A stretch of DNA of 19,437 nucleotides from Odoribacter sp. UBA944 (GCA_002293375.1 DBDA01000048.1:54359-73795), one strand, 5' to 3'; positions 1 through 9,169 are shown, counted from the stretch's first letter. Numbers and translations: made by a program. Notes: generated by a model from the letters alone, not told the origin.

Positions 1-1495
1 TACAGCTGAAATTCCGGATGTATTTATCCGGCAGGTAGAGTACGACAAATTCAATTTTGTCAAAACCGTTTTTCCCGTGAAAGCGGAAGTGACGGCCGTA
101 AAACAAAAAGGGAGGGAGGTTAAATGTGTTTTGCGGGATTACACTGGCGTACTCGGAGAACAGACCTTGCGGATTGATTCGGATAACTTTTTGGGGGAGG
201 TGACCTTTCTGGTGGAGGCCCGCACACCGGGAATTCACAAATATACGGTCACTTTGGAGGCTGGGTTCGAAGAGCGGAGCAAGGAGAACAACCGCCGGGA
301 CCTGTATGTGAACATTATAGACAATACGGGGGAGATTGTGATCGCCTATGGTGCTCCCCACCCCGATGTGGCGGCCATCAGCGAAGCGCTGCGGCCGACG
401 GGGATCTACAACGTAACATCGCACGATCTCTCCCGGCCATTGCCCGACGGACCGCTCCCGCTGCTCTACATTTTGCACAATCCGCGCCCTGATGACCGGA
501 CCTACCTTCGGATCGTGGAAGAGGCGGAGAAACGGAGAACGGCTTTGTGGTATATCCTGACCGACAGGATTTCCATTGAAGTGTTTGCCGGAGAGTACCG
601 GGTGCACTTTTTGCAGGCGGTCAACGAGTACGCATCACCGGGCTACAACCGGGAATTTCCCTATTTTGAACTGGATCCGCAGGAGGTTAAAGGGTACGAA
701 GCCTATCCGCCTCTGGTGGTGCCTTTCGGCGAAATCGCCCCACAGGCCGGCAAACCTCTTTTTACCCAAAACATCAAGAGTACACCGACGGCTTACGGCC
801 TCATGTGCTTTTACGACAGAGGGGGAAAAAGAACGGCCTACAACTGGGGCGAGGGGTTCTGGCGCTGGCGGCTCTATTCATACCGGGAGACCGGCAGGCA
901 CGATCTGTTCAACACGCTGGTGTACAAAACGGTTCACTACCTGACCAGCCGGAGGGGGAACGAGCGTTTTATCCACGACATCAAACCGCTTTACGACGAA
1001 ACGGAAGAGGTGGTGATCCAGGCGGAACTGTACAACGAGAGTTACGAATTGGTCAACACGCCGGATGTCCGGCTGACGGTCCGTTCCGGAGAGAAGGAGT
1101 ACAACTACACACTCAACAGAAGCGGGGAGAAGTACCGGATCAGTTTGGGGAACCTGGCTCCAGGAGAGTACAGTTATCTTTTGAGTACCAACCTCCGGGG
1201 AGAAACCTTTGAAAAGAAAGGTTCGTTATATGTCAATACATTTAATCAGGAACTGAATGACCAGGTGGCAAACTGGCCGTTGTTGGAAGAGATAGCGCAA
1301 CGGACAGGAGGAAAGTCGGTCAGTCTGTCTCAACTGGATAAATTGTTTAATGAGATGCACCAAAACAGCCGCTTTGTTCCCATCACCAAAAGCGAATGGA
1401 GGTATTTGGAGTTAAGCGAAGTGGAGTGGTTGGGCATACTGTTACTTTTGTTGCTATGTATAGAATGGTTTTTATTAAAGTATTATGCAGCCTGA
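1..1495 (+). CDS. C-terminal part of a membrane-anchored protein with glutamine-amidotransferase-like region (5' end outside window)
   Basis: The reading frame is open from base 2 with no stop before it, so the protein enters from upstream; a GTG at 77 is probably internal. What is visible is about 497 residues. First comes a beta-rich, Ig/CARDB-like stretch, then a segment starting EIVIAYGAPHPDV that resembles the class I glutamine-amidotransferase-like fold, then a second beta-rich region. At the extreme C-terminus a single hydrophobic helix (GILLLLLLCIEWFLLKYY) follows an acidic residue pair. This layout matches the back half of Bacteroidota proteins that begin with a BatA-like double transmembrane and von Willebrand A region, but that N-terminal part is not in the window. 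No catalytic residues are recognised, so an enzyme role is not claimed. The next gene starts inside its 3' end, so the two are probably co-transcribed. Confidence 0.6.
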   Translation, partial: TAEIPDVFIRQVEYDKFNFVKTVFPVKAEVTAVKQKGREVKCVLRDYTGVLGEQTLRIDSDNFLGEVTFLVEARTPGIHKYTVTLEAGFEERSKENNRRDLYVNIIDNTGEIVIAYGAPHPDVAAISEALRPTGIYNVTSHDLSRPLPDGPLPLLYILHNPRPDDRTYLRIVEEAEKRRTALWYILTDRISIEVFAGEYRVHFLQAVNEYASPGYNREFPYFELDPQEVKGYEAYPPLVVPFGEIAPQAGKPLFTQNIKSTPTAYGLMCFYDRGGKRTAYNWGEGFWRWRLYSYRETGRHDLFNTLVYKTVHYLTSRRGNERFIHDIKPLYDETEEVVIQAELYNESYELVNTPDVRLTVRSGEKEYNYTLNRSGEKYRISLGNLAPGEYSYLLSTNLRGETFEKKGSLYVNTFNQELNDQVANWPLLEEIAQRTGGKSVSLSQLDKLFNEMHQNSRFVPITKSEWRYLELSEVEWLGILLLLLLCIEWFLLKYYAA

Positions 1496-2457
1496 TCCGG
1501 GCGGCCGTAGCGACTGGATTGCTCCTGCACTCTTCTTGTACCGCTTACCGCGAATATTCGTTTGAAACGGCGATCCCTGCCGAACATACGCTGGAAGGCG
1601 GCCGGAAAATCGGTTTTCTGGATCGTCAAAGTTACAAACCGGCCATAGATACCCTGATCATTCTCAACGGAATAGAACTTACAGTCGGTTCCGGGCAGAT
1701 GGCTACTGTTTTCCGGAACGGATTTTACAGTTGCTATGCCGAGACCTATCCGTTGGACAGTTTGCCCGTCATTGTGACGGAAGAGATGAAACAATGGGAT
1801 TCGGATACGACTCAGGAGGCATTGCTTCCGTCGGATGTGATGCGTATCTGCCGGAAGAACGGATTGGACTACCTGCTTTCCTGGGAATCCTTTCGCTACA
1901 AGTCGGATCCCGTGAAACATTCGGTGACCGGATATGCACTGGTTTGCCTCTATTCCGGGAAAGACGGGAAAGAGATCTCCTTCCGCTGGTTGGAGAACGA
2001 GTTTGCAGATTGTTTTTCCGCCGGAAATGGTTTTTACGGAGAGGGCGGGTATACGGAGGGTGTGCTTTGTATGCAGGGAAAGATGTGGGATAAGGGATAT
2101 TGGTATGCACAGAAATGGGTGCCGGGTTGGCGGAAAACCGAGCGAAGGATCTATGTTGCTCCGAAAACAGTGGGGGTGGGGGAATTTTACTACCGGGAAG
2201 GCGACAAAGAGCGGGCAGCCGGGATCTGGCAGGCTGCCGTTTCCGGAAAGCCGAAGACAGCATTGCGGGCGTACCTGAATTTAGCTTTGATGTGTGAATT
2301 GGAAGAAGATTTCGAAGGGGCGCTTGCGTGGTTGCGAAAAGCGCAGCAACGTATAGGAACCGCTGCTTCCGGAGAGGCCGCTTATGTAAAGATGTACGTC
2401 CGGGAACTGGAGACCAGACTGAAAAACAGACCACTGCTGGAAGGGCAGCTATTTTGA
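1465..2457 (+). CDS. DUF6340-type lipoprotein with C-terminal TPR-like helices
   Basis: The likely product is 330 aa starting MVFIKVLC at 1465; an ATG at 1456 would add three residues. The first 25 residues are a signal peptide ending LLLHSSC, with Cys25 as the lipidation site. The His at -3 is atypical for a lipobox but tolerable in Bacteroidota. After a beta-rich middle, the C-terminal third (from about VGVGEFYYREGDKERAAGIW) carries helix pairs of tetratricopeptide type, with GDKERAAGIWQAA and EDFEGALAWLRKAQ as repeat signatures. This architecture fits the DUF6340 family of Bacteroidota lipoproteins, whose function is unknown. The gene overlaps the end of the preceding gene by 31 bp and lies 32 bp before the helicase gene, so it sits mid-operon. 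The family call is from memory of the motif pattern. Confidence 0.7.
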   Translation: MVFIKVLCSLIRAAVATGLLLHSSCTAYREYSFETAIPAEHTLEGGRKIGFLDRQSYKPAIDTLIILNGIELTVGSGQMATVFRNGFYSCYAETYPLDSLPVIVTEEMKQWDSDTTQEALLPSDVMRICRKNGLDYLLSWESFRYKSDPVKHSVTGYALVCLYSGKDGKEISFRWLENEFADCFSAGNGFYGEGGYTEGVLCMQGKMWDKGYWYAQKWVPGWRKTERRIYVAPKTVGVGEFYYREGDKERAAGIWQAAVSGKPKTALRAYLNLALMCELEEDFEGALAWLRKAQQRIGTAASGEAAYVKMYVRELETRLKNRPLLEGQLF

Positions 2458-2489
2458 CGGGGTATCGATAGCGTGCGAACAACGGGAGT

Positions 2490-5400
2490 ATGCCGGGACT
2501 AAAAATTTACAAGGCTTCTGCGGGTTCGGGTAAAACGTTTACCTTGACACTGGAATTTTTCCGGATCATATTCGGCATGCCCTCCGACTTCAAAAACATA
2601 TTAGCCGTTACCTTTACCAACAAGGCGACCGGGGAGATGAAATCCCGGATCGTCCGGGAGTTGCACCACTTGGCTGAAGGTAAAAGGTCTGTCTACGGAG
2701 AGTTGTTGCAACAGGAGTTGCACCTGAGTTCCGAACAGATGCAGAACCGGGCTGTTCTGTTGCGAACCCTCCTGCTGCACGATTACGGCCGTTTTTCGGT
2801 TACCACCATCGACCGTTTTTTTCAGCGGGTCCTGAAATCGTTTACCCGCGAATTAGGCGTTTACCCCGGTTACAATGTAGAGTTGGATACCAGTTACGTC
2901 TTGGCGAAAGCCGTAGAGCGGGTGTTGGAACGGGTCGGAGAGCAGCCGGACCTGCGTTCCTGGATCTCGGAGTTGATGACAGAAAAAATCTCCGAAGGAA
3001 AATCTTGGAATATTCAGGGAAGGATCGCTGCATTGGGTGAGGAGTTATTTAAGGAGGAGTATCGTCTCTTTGACAAGGGCTTGTTGGAAAAGTTCGGAGA
3101 CAAAGCGTTTTTGAAAGAGTACCGGGCATTTTTAAAGGAGACAGTGGTCGATTTTGAGGAGCGGCTCACCGGGATCGGTCGGCAAGCGACAGCATTGATT
3201 GAACAGGGCGGATTGGCCCTGTCCGATTTTAAAAGCGGCAAATCGGGGTGCGCTGCCCCCTTTTACAAATGGCGGAACGGACAATGGGACGATGTGACCC
3301 GCACAGCGCGTGCAGCCGTGGGAAATCCAGAGGCTTGGGTGACAAAGAGTTGTCCGGCAGACGTTCGGAGCCGGATAGAGGAAATACTACCCTCCCTGAA
3401 CGGTTGGTTGGAAGAGGGTATTGCGTGGTACGATGCCCATTTCCGGGAGTACCTCTCTGCAAAATATTTGCTGAACAACCTCTACCAATTGGGCATTCTG
3501 AATGACCTGTACGGGCAGATCCGGCAGTACTGCGAGGAGAAAGGGGTGATGCTTCTCAGCGATACCACCCATTTGCTGAATGTGTTGATTGGCCGGAACG
3601 ATACCTCTTTTTTGTTTGAAAAGACAGGCGGTTACTACAAACACCTGATGATCGACGAGTTTCAGGATACCTCTTCGCTGCAATGGCTGAATTTCCGCCC
3701 CTTGTTGGTGAACGCCTTGTCGGAAGGAAACAAGGCGTTGATTGTGGGGGACGTGAAGCAGAGCATCTACCGATGGCGGGGCGGGGAGTGGTCGCTCCTG
3801 GCGGGTGGGGTGGAGCAGGATTTCCGGCAGTTGGGGAGCGAACAGGTCCGCCTGCCGGACAATTGGCGGAGTGCGGCGGAAATCGTGCTTTTCAACAATC
3901 GTTTTTTCCGGGAAGCCTCCGGCGAATTGAAACAGCTCTTTGACGGAGCGGCCGGGGAGGGGAATCCGTGGTCGGAAGCCATTACGGAGGCATACGCGGA
4001 GTTGGAACAACAGGTCCGTTCTTCGTCGGAAGGGTATGTGGAGGTCCGTTTCGGGCCGGTAAAGCAGGAGGAGGGGAGCGATCGGGAGATCATGCGCTCC
4101 GTGGCGGGCATCATCGAAGATATCCGGGAACGGGGCGGACGGTTACAGGAGATTGCCTTGCTGGTACGGGACGGAAAAGAGGGCGCTTTTGTAGCGTCGT
4201 ACCTGATGGAGTACAACCGGACGGCGGAACAACCGATCCGTTTTGTGTCCAACGATTCGTTGTATGTCACCTCCTCGGCTGCCGTCCGTTTTATTGTTTC
4301 CGTCCTGCGCTACCGGGCCGATCCGCACGACGGGATCAGCCGGGCGGAAATGGTGTACGGTTACCATTTACTGGTTTCCGGCTCTCCGGATGTGCCGGAC
4401 AGCCTTTTTACGGCGGACGGCGACGGGGATGTTTTTGACCGCCTGGGTGCGGATCCCGGAACAACGGCGGGGAACGCCGTCTCTCTGTACGAAATGGTGG
4501 AAGAGATCATCGCCCGTTTCTCCCTGGGTGAAAAGAGCGAAGAGATCGCCTATCTGATGGCTTTTCAGGACATTGTATACGAATACGCAAAAAACAATCC
4601 GGACAACCTCCTCCTGTTTTTGGAGTGGTGGGAAAAGGAGAAAGGGAAACGGGTGTTGCCAACCTCCGAAGAGGCGGACGCCCTCCGGCTTTTGACGATC
4701 CACAAAGCCAAGGGGCTGGAATTTGACTTTGTGCTGTTGCCTTTCTGTAATTGGGAATTGGATGCGGTGAAACCCACCCGCCGCCTCTGGTGCCGGAACC
4801 GGACGGCGCGTTTCAATGCGTTGGAGACAGTCCCTTTGGACTACTCCTCCAAACTGGCCGATACCATCTACCGGGAGGATTACTACAACGAACACCTGAA
4901 AGCGTACGTAGACAGCCTGAATTTGCTCTACGTGGCATTTACCCGTGCCAAGACGGAGTTGTATGTTTGTCCGTACGGGCCGAAGATCAGCAAAGACGGT
5001 TCGGCGGCGGCCAACGACACCGGCGCTTTTATTTTCCGGGTCTTGCAGGGAATGCAGCCGGGCTCCGAAGGAGCGGAAGGGTTGCCGGACAACGGATTTA
5101 CAGCCGGCCGGAAGCAGCGTTTCGAGGATATTCAAGGTACTCAGGAGGACGAGGAAGCGCAACAGGCACCGGGCATTGCCGCTTATCCGGTTTCGTTTCC
5201 GGGTAACCGGCTCCGGATCGGGTACAAATACCGGGAGTTCACCGGCGTGGAAAGCCGGGAAAAACACGGGGAACACGAACAGCAGGCCATTGACGAAGGG
5301 AAGTTGTTGCACGAAATTTTCCGCTCCGTACGCAAGGTGGAGGACGTGGAGCAAGCTGTGCGGCAGGTATATACAAACGGCCTGTTGGATGCGGGCGCAG

Positions 5401-5711
5401 TAGCCGGATATTGCCGGACAGTGCGGGGATTTATAGAAAACAGCCCCGCTTCGGAGTGGTTCGCTTCCGGATGCGAAGTCATCAACGAGCGGGATATTTT
5501 GTTGGCGGACGGCAAAAAGATCCGGCCCGACCGGGTCATGCTCAAAGCGGGAAAAATCTGTGTTGTGGACTACAAATTCGGCCGGAAAGAGGACGATCGC
5601 TACCGGGAACAGGTCGGCACCTATTGCCAGACCCTGCAAAACATGGGGTACCCGGAGGCGGAGGGGTATATCTGGTACGTCCGGTTGGAAAAAGTAGTCC
5701 GGGTATACTAA
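2490..5711 (+). CDS. addA: UvrD/REP-family helicase-exonuclease, AddA/RecB-like
   Basis: This 1073-residue protein should be the ATP-driven 3'-5' helicase and nuclease subunit of a double-strand-break resection complex. Superfamily 1A motifs occur in order: Walker A ASAGSGKT (residues 9-16), motif Ia AVTFTNKATGEM, Walker B IDEFQDT (about 387), motif III GDVKQSIYRWRGG (about 420), NWRS (about 458), motif V TIHKAKGLEFD (about 736) and motif VI YVAFTRAKTELYV (about 814). The C-terminus has a RecB-type nuclease: GKLLHEIF (about 939), RPDRV (about 1012) and VVDYKFG (about 1025), followed by QVGTYCQ, so the nuclease looks intact. The N-terminal start is fixed by the Walker A motif close to the ATG. 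No AddB-like nuclease partner follows; the operon ends at a terminator. The gene symbol is by similarity only. Confidence 0.9.
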   Translation: MPGLKIYKASAGSGKTFTLTLEFFRIIFGMPSDFKNILAVTFTNKATGEMKSRIVRELHHLAEGKRSVYGELLQQELHLSSEQMQNRAVLLRTLLLHDYGRFSVTTIDRFFQRVLKSFTRELGVYPGYNVELDTSYVLAKAVERVLERVGEQPDLRSWISELMTEKISEGKSWNIQGRIAALGEELFKEEYRLFDKGLLEKFGDKAFLKEYRAFLKETVVDFEERLTGIGRQATALIEQGGLALSDFKSGKSGCAAPFYKWRNGQWDDVTRTARAAVGNPEAWVTKSCPADVRSRIEEILPSLNGWLEEGIAWYDAHFREYLSAKYLLNNLYQLGILNDLYGQIRQYCEEKGVMLLSDTTHLLNVLIGRNDTSFLFEKTGGYYKHLMIDEFQDTSSLQWLNFRPLLVNALSEGNKALIVGDVKQSIYRWRGGEWSLLAGGVEQDFRQLGSEQVRLPDNWRSAAEIVLFNNRFFREASGELKQLFDGAAGEGNPWSEAITEAYAELEQQVRSSSEGYVEVRFGPVKQEEGSDREIMRSVAGIIEDIRERGGRLQEIALLVRDGKEGAFVASYLMEYNRTAEQPIRFVSNDSLYVTSSAAVRFIVSVLRYRADPHDGISRAEMVYGYHLLVSGSPDVPDSLFTADGDGDVFDRLGADPGTTAGNAVSLYEMVEEIIARFSLGEKSEEIAYLMAFQDIVYEYAKNNPDNLLLFLEWWEKEKGKRVLPTSEEADALRLLTIHKAKGLEFDFVLLPFCNWELDAVKPTRRLWCRNRTARFNALETVPLDYSSKLADTIYREDYYNEHLKAYVDSLNLLYVAFTRAKTELYVCPYGPKISKDGSAAANDTGAFIFRVLQGMQPGSEGAEGLPDNGFTAGRKQRFEDIQGTQEDEEAQQAPGIAAYPVSFPGNRLRIGYKYREFTGVESREKHGEHEQQAIDEGKLLHEIFRSVRKVEDVEQAVRQVYTNGLLDAGAVAGYCRTVRGFIENSPASEWFASGCEVINERDILLADGKKIRPDRVMLKAGKICVVDYKFGRKEDDRYREQVGTYCQTLQNMGYPEAEGYIWYVRLEKVVRVY

Positions 5712-5714
5712 AAC

Positions 5715-5746
5715 AAACGTCCCGTTTCGTGATGAACGGGGCGTTT
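5715..5746. terminator. Bidirectional hairpin terminator between converging genes
   Basis: A 12-bp stem (5715-5726 with 5735-5746, one G-U wobble) with an 8-nt loop is followed by ATTTTT on the plus strand and by TTTGTTTT on the minus strand. It lies in the 39-bp gap between the stops of the helicase and butyrate kinase genes, which converge, so it can end both transcripts. Confidence 0.85.
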
Positions 5747-5750
5747 ATTT

Positions 5751-6821
5751 TTAGTAGACACGGGGTTGGGTCTCTTTTCGCAGCACGCTGAGGCCGTTCA
5801 GGGCCAAGGCGCGCATTTCGTCTTCGCCCGGGTAGATCTTTACCGGGGCGATAAATGCTGTCCGCTCCGTGATACAGTTTGTGATCGGTTTGCTGTATGC
5901 GATCCCTCCGGTCAGCAGGATGGCGTCCACCCGGCCTTTCAGAACGGCCGCCATCGCCCCGATCTCTTTGGCTACCTGGTAGGACATGGCATCCATGTAG
6001 TATTTCCAGTTCTCATCGGCGGCGGCCTTTTTTTCCACCTCCATCATATCGTTGCTGCCCAAATACGCCACAATACCGCCGGCCCCGCACAACATCTTTT
6101 TCACCTCGGCATAGCTCTTCTCTCCGCTGAAACAGAGTTTGGCCAAAAAACCGGTCGGCAGGCCGCCGGATCGCTCCGGAGAAAAAGGTCCGTCCCCGTC
6201 CAGGGCGTTGTTGGTATCGATCACCCGTCCCCGGCAGTGAGCGCTGACGGAAATCCCCCCGCCGAGGTGCACCACGATCAGGTTCAGATCTTCGTATTTT
6301 TTACCGCAATCTTTGGCATACCCGCGGGCAATCGCTTTTTGGTTCAGAGCGTGGAAAATGGAAACCCGCGGAAAAGCCGGGTGGCCGCTGACACGGGCAA
6401 GGGGTTCCAACTCGTCGACAACGACCGGATCGGCAATGTACGCTTTGGTCCCGTTGCCGAGCGTTGAAACAATGTCGTGGGCAATCAACCCTCCGAGGTT
6501 GGAAGCGTGTTCTCCCATAGCGGCTTGTTCCAGATCCTGCAACATCGCCCCGTTCACTTCGTAAGTCCCCGACTCAATGGGACGGAGCAAACCGCCCCTG
6601 CCCATCACCGCGTTCATTTCGGATACATCCACTCCTGCCTCCCGCAGCTCTTTCAGAATGATCTCTTTCCGGTATTTGAACTGTGAAAAGATGGTTGGAA
6701 ATTGGGCGATCTCTTCTGCCGAGTGACGGATCGTCTTGATAAAAACCTGATTTTCATCTTCAAAAACGGCAATTTTCGTGGAAGTCGATCCCGGATTGAT
6801 CGCAAGAATTTTAAAGGCCAT
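5751..6821 (-). CDS. buk: Butyrate kinase
   Basis: The 356-residue product interconverts butyryl phosphate plus ADP and butyrate plus ATP in the cytoplasm, the last step of one butyrate pathway; branched acyl phosphates may also be used. It is a full-length acetokinase-family (ASKHA) protein. The N-terminal phosphate loop AINPGSTSTK, then GRGGLLRPI, ASNLGGLIAHDI, DPVVVDEL, SGHPAFPR, the conserved SIFHALNQKAIAR, the VVHLGGGISVSAH loop, DGDGPFSPERSGG and AILLTGGIAYS are all present. An upstream in-frame ATG would add 12 residues, but the family begins at the MAFKILAINPG methionine, and the -7 promoter box overlaps the longer start. The usual neighbour, phosphate butyryltransferase (ptb), is not adjacent: a serine hydrolase lies directly upstream. 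Confidence 0.95.
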   Translation of the reverse strand: MAFKILAINPGSTSTKIAVFEDENQVFIKTIRHSAEEIAQFPTIFSQFKYRKEIILKELREAGVDVSEMNAVMGRGGLLRPIESGTYEVNGAMLQDLEQAAMGEHASNLGGLIAHDIVSTLGNGTKAYIADPVVVDELEPLARVSGHPAFPRVSIFHALNQKAIARGYAKDCGKKYEDLNLIVVHLGGGISVSAHCRGRVIDTNNALDGDGPFSPERSGGLPTGFLAKLCFSGEKSYAEVKKMLCGAGGIVAYLGSNDMMEVEKKAAADENWKYYMDAMSYQVAKEIGAMAAVLKGRVDAILLTGGIAYSKPITNCITERTAFIAPVKIYPGEDEMRALALNGLSVLRKETQPRVY

Positions 6822-6854
6822 GTCGTAGTTATTGGTTTTAATTGAATTTGGCCT

Positions 6855-6885
6855 CAAAGTTATACTTTATAAGTAAAAAACCAAT
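6855..6885 (-). promoter_or_regulatory. Bacteroides-type promoter for buk
   Basis: On the minus strand, ATTG (6882-6885) is followed after 19 bp by TAACTTTG (6855-6862), a full match to the TAnnTTTG -7 element. The predicted RNA start is about 25-30 nt before the buk ATG. It lies in the gap after the serine hydrolase stop, so buk can be expressed on its own. Confidence 0.7.
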
Positions 6886-6908
6886 AAAACAGATGAAATT
6901 GTTAGAGT

Positions 6909-8264
6909 CTATTGACTGACCAAATAATCGTGTGATTTGAAACGTTGCAACTCAAACAGATCTTTCTTTGGCCACTCCTCTACGGAAGAGAGCGCCCGCC
7001 CGAGCATAGTGTTGATCTGATCGGAAAAGCGGTGCCCTTTCCAGCAACTGGTGTTGGTGATAAAGACCCAGGCATATCCGTCGTGCTGTTGTTTCAGCAA
7101 TGCGCTGGTACCCGAGAGCGTGCCGGTACGGCTCCAGTCGCCTCTGGGAGTGGTGTTCATCCAGCCGATCGGCAGGGAGTGTGCGTTGTAAGCCGTTATA
7201 CGGGCGATGGTTTCCGGTTTCAGAATATCGGGAATTCCCGGTTTTCCGTCGATCACCGCCAAAAAGCGGAGCAGTTCGGAAGCAGAAGCAACCCATCCTC
7301 CGGCTCCGGATAATCCTTCGATGTTGTTCCCTCCGTAATATTTGGGCACTTCCAGACCGCTGCCGTCACAGGCCTGGACCAACTCGGGTTGCGCAGAATT
7401 CTCGTAATAGCGGACTTCGTTCTCGTACCGTTCCTCGTACAGGTTCCGCCCAAGACGCATATCGAAGCAACCGGCCGGTTCCAGAATGTTACGGGCGATA
7501 TAACTTTCGTAATCCGTACCGCTTACCTTCTCAATAACTTTACTCAAAATTCCGTATCCGATATTGGAGTAGATCGTCCCACATCCGGGTGTATACCCCA
7601 GCCGGCGGGAGAGGACAAACCGGATTGTCGTGTGGAGGTCGGCCGGGGCGGGAACATCCATTTTCCGGGCTATGTCCACAGGGCAAAACATCGGGTCGCC
7701 GTATACAACCGAAAATCCGCCCTGATGGCGGAGCAGGTGTTCTACGGTGATTTGCCGGGCCCGCGGATCCTTGATATGCGGAAAATCCGTTTCGTCCAAA
7801 ATACCGTCCTTTCCGAACACCCGGTCACTCAATTTCAATTTACCGTCCTCCTCCAATTTCATGATCCCGACAGCAGTGATCAGTTTGGAAACAGAAGCAA
7901 TGCGCAAAATGTGGTGGGTATTCATGAGGACTCCCGATTCCAGGTCGGCATATCCATACCCTTTGCTGTACAGGAGTTGTCCCTCTTTCATCAAAGCAAA
8001 GGAGGCGCCTCGGATCTCCCATTTCCGCATGAATTTTTCGATGATCTTGTCCAACAGATCAGCTTCCGGAATATCGGAATTGCTGTTACTGAGTATTTTA
8101 CCGATGGGTAACAGAAAAGCTGGATTTTCTGGTTCAGAGACGGAATCGGGAAGAGGGGAGGCTACCGTATCCTGCAGAGAAGAGAAACTCCCGGCAAAAC
8201 TGTATTCCCACGGTTGGGTGAAAATAACGGCTACGACAACGGTAATTAAAACAATATATTTCAT
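6909..8264 (-). CDS. Exported beta-lactamase-family serine hydrolase (class C / PBP4*-like)
   Basis: This is a 451-residue protein of the Beta-lactamase (PF00144) superfamily. It opens with a hydrophobic export segment (residues 4-16, VLITVVVAVIFTQ), then a low-complexity Ser/Pro/Asp linker to about residue 65. The catalytic SxxK is S124-V-S-K127 in RIASVSKLITAVG. YSN at 232-234 is the general-base motif (Tyr232). LLRHQGGF near 177-184 and the C-terminal RTGTLSGTSAL, standing in for the KTG box, complete the fold. The natural substrate in such proteins may be a peptide, an ester or a cell-wall fragment; true beta-lactamase activity cannot be told from sequence. It sits 92 bp after the aminotransferase gene on the same strand, with no obvious terminator between, and 87 bp before the buk start. 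Confidence 0.85.
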   Translation of the reverse strand: MKYIVLITVVVAVIFTQPWEYSFAGSFSSLQDTVASPLPDSVSEPENPAFLLPIGKILSNSNSDIPEADLLDKIIEKFMRKWEIRGASFALMKEGQLLYSKGYGYADLESGVLMNTHHILRIASVSKLITAVGIMKLEEDGKLKLSDRVFGKDGILDETDFPHIKDPRARQITVEHLLRHQGGFSVVYGDPMFCPVDIARKMDVPAPADLHTTIRFVLSRRLGYTPGCGTIYSNIGYGILSKVIEKVSGTDYESYIARNILEPAGCFDMRLGRNLYEERYENEVRYYENSAQPELVQACDGSGLEVPKYYGGNNIEGLSGAGGWVASASELLRFLAVIDGKPGIPDILKPETIARITAYNAHSLPIGWMNTTPRGDWSRTGTLSGTSALLKQQHDGYAWVFITNTSCWKGHRFSDQINTMLGRALSSVEEWPKKDLFELQRFKSHDYLVSQ

Positions 8265-8356
8265 TCTATTTCCAAGCCCCAGGCAGTCCGGGTACTTTTA
8301 CCATGCAATATTAACGAAAAGTTGCGGTTATCGGTTACAACATACTTCAAAAAAGA

Positions 8357-9142
8357 TTAAAAAATGTTTTCAATCCGGTCAAAATAACGCTTCATCAGTT
8401 TTCGCAGGTGTGGTTCCTGAACATTGAAAACGAAGTGATCCAACCGGCGGACAGGCAGGATCAAGGGAGAAGTACCTGTCAGAAAGGCGCTTTCGTATTC
8501 CCCCAACGCTTCGTAAGAAACGGCTTCTTCAACAACCGGCCAACGCGCCTCTTTACAAATGCCAAGGATCCTTTTCCGGCTGGTCCCGGGCAGTACGAGC
8601 GTATCGGGAGCGGTATAGAACTGTCCGTTTTTTACCAAAAAGAGATTGGAGCGGGATCCTTCCGTAACCCACCCTTCCCGGTCTATCAGTACCGTTTCGT
8701 AAGCTCCTTGCTTGTGCATCAGAAAGTTGGCGCGGGTGCGCAGTTCGTTGTTGATGTATTTGATCTGCGGGTCTGTACGGACAGCGCGGAGGGAAACCGT
8801 ATCCACGCCTTCTGCGTACTCCTTTTCCGTCGGATAGGTGTGCGGGATCCGGTAGACATATTCATCCATCTGGCCGTTTGTAAAGTGCAGTACATACTTG
8901 ATGTTGCCTTCCTTCATCTGTTCCAACTCGATCAATCTACTCAACTTTCCGGAGATATTTAAAGTTCGAACATCAAGATCGATATTTGATTTTTTGATTG
9001 AATTTGATAGTCTTAATACATTATCTTGTAAGAAGATAGGTTTCATATTGAATATCCGAACCACTTCGTACAGACTAAGCCCTTTTTCAAAGCGGGATTC
9101 GTCGAAACCGGATGTTCCCGCAGACATATTATTTATCAGCAT
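8357..9142 (-). CDS. Class IV aminotransferase / aminodeoxychorismate lyase-like, PLP enzyme
   Basis: The product is 261 residues starting MLINNMSAG; a second ATG 15 bp in is also possible. A much longer frame runs upstream, but that extension has no family similarity and would overlap the divergent gene. Fold-type IV PLP motifs are present: the Schiff-base lysine is Lys128 in RTDPQIKYINN, followed by EGSRSNLFLV (cofactor-phosphate region) and the LPGTSRKRIL loop. Branched-chain aminotransferase, D-amino-acid transaminase and 4-amino-4-deoxychorismate lyase (folate) share these motifs. The short length and the phylum favour a PabC-like lyase, but no pabA/pabB gene is nearby, so no symbol is given. 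A TAnnTTTG-like box lies just upstream, and the gene diverges from the 9239 operon. Confidence 0.8.
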   Translation of the reverse strand: MLINNMSAGTSGFDESRFEKGLSLYEVVRIFNMKPIFLQDNVLRLSNSIKKSNIDLDVRTLNISGKLSRLIELEQMKEGNIKYVLHFTNGQMDEYVYRIPHTYPTEKEYAEGVDTVSLRAVRTDPQIKYINNELRTRANFLMHKQGAYETVLIDREGWVTEGSRSNLFLVKNGQFYTAPDTLVLPGTSRKRILGICKEARWPVVEEAVSYEALGEYESAFLTGTSPLILPVRRLDHFVFNVQEPHLRKLMKRYFDRIENIF

Positions 9143-9161
9143 AAGGTGTTTTATTTCCCCG

Positions 9162-9169
9162 CAAAGGTA
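9162..9169 (-). promoter_or_regulatory. Possible -7 box (TACCTTTG) for the aminotransferase gene
   Basis: TACCTTTG on the minus strand fits TAnnTTTG and would give a leader of about a dozen bases before the ATG at 9142. No convincing TTG element is seen 19-21 bp upstream, so the site is only half supported. Confidence 0.35.

Noticed and set aside
4368..5639. 423-residue minus-strand frame inside the helicase gene
   Set aside because: Shadow of a strongly supported gene; no domain signature, and its composition reflects the complementary codons.
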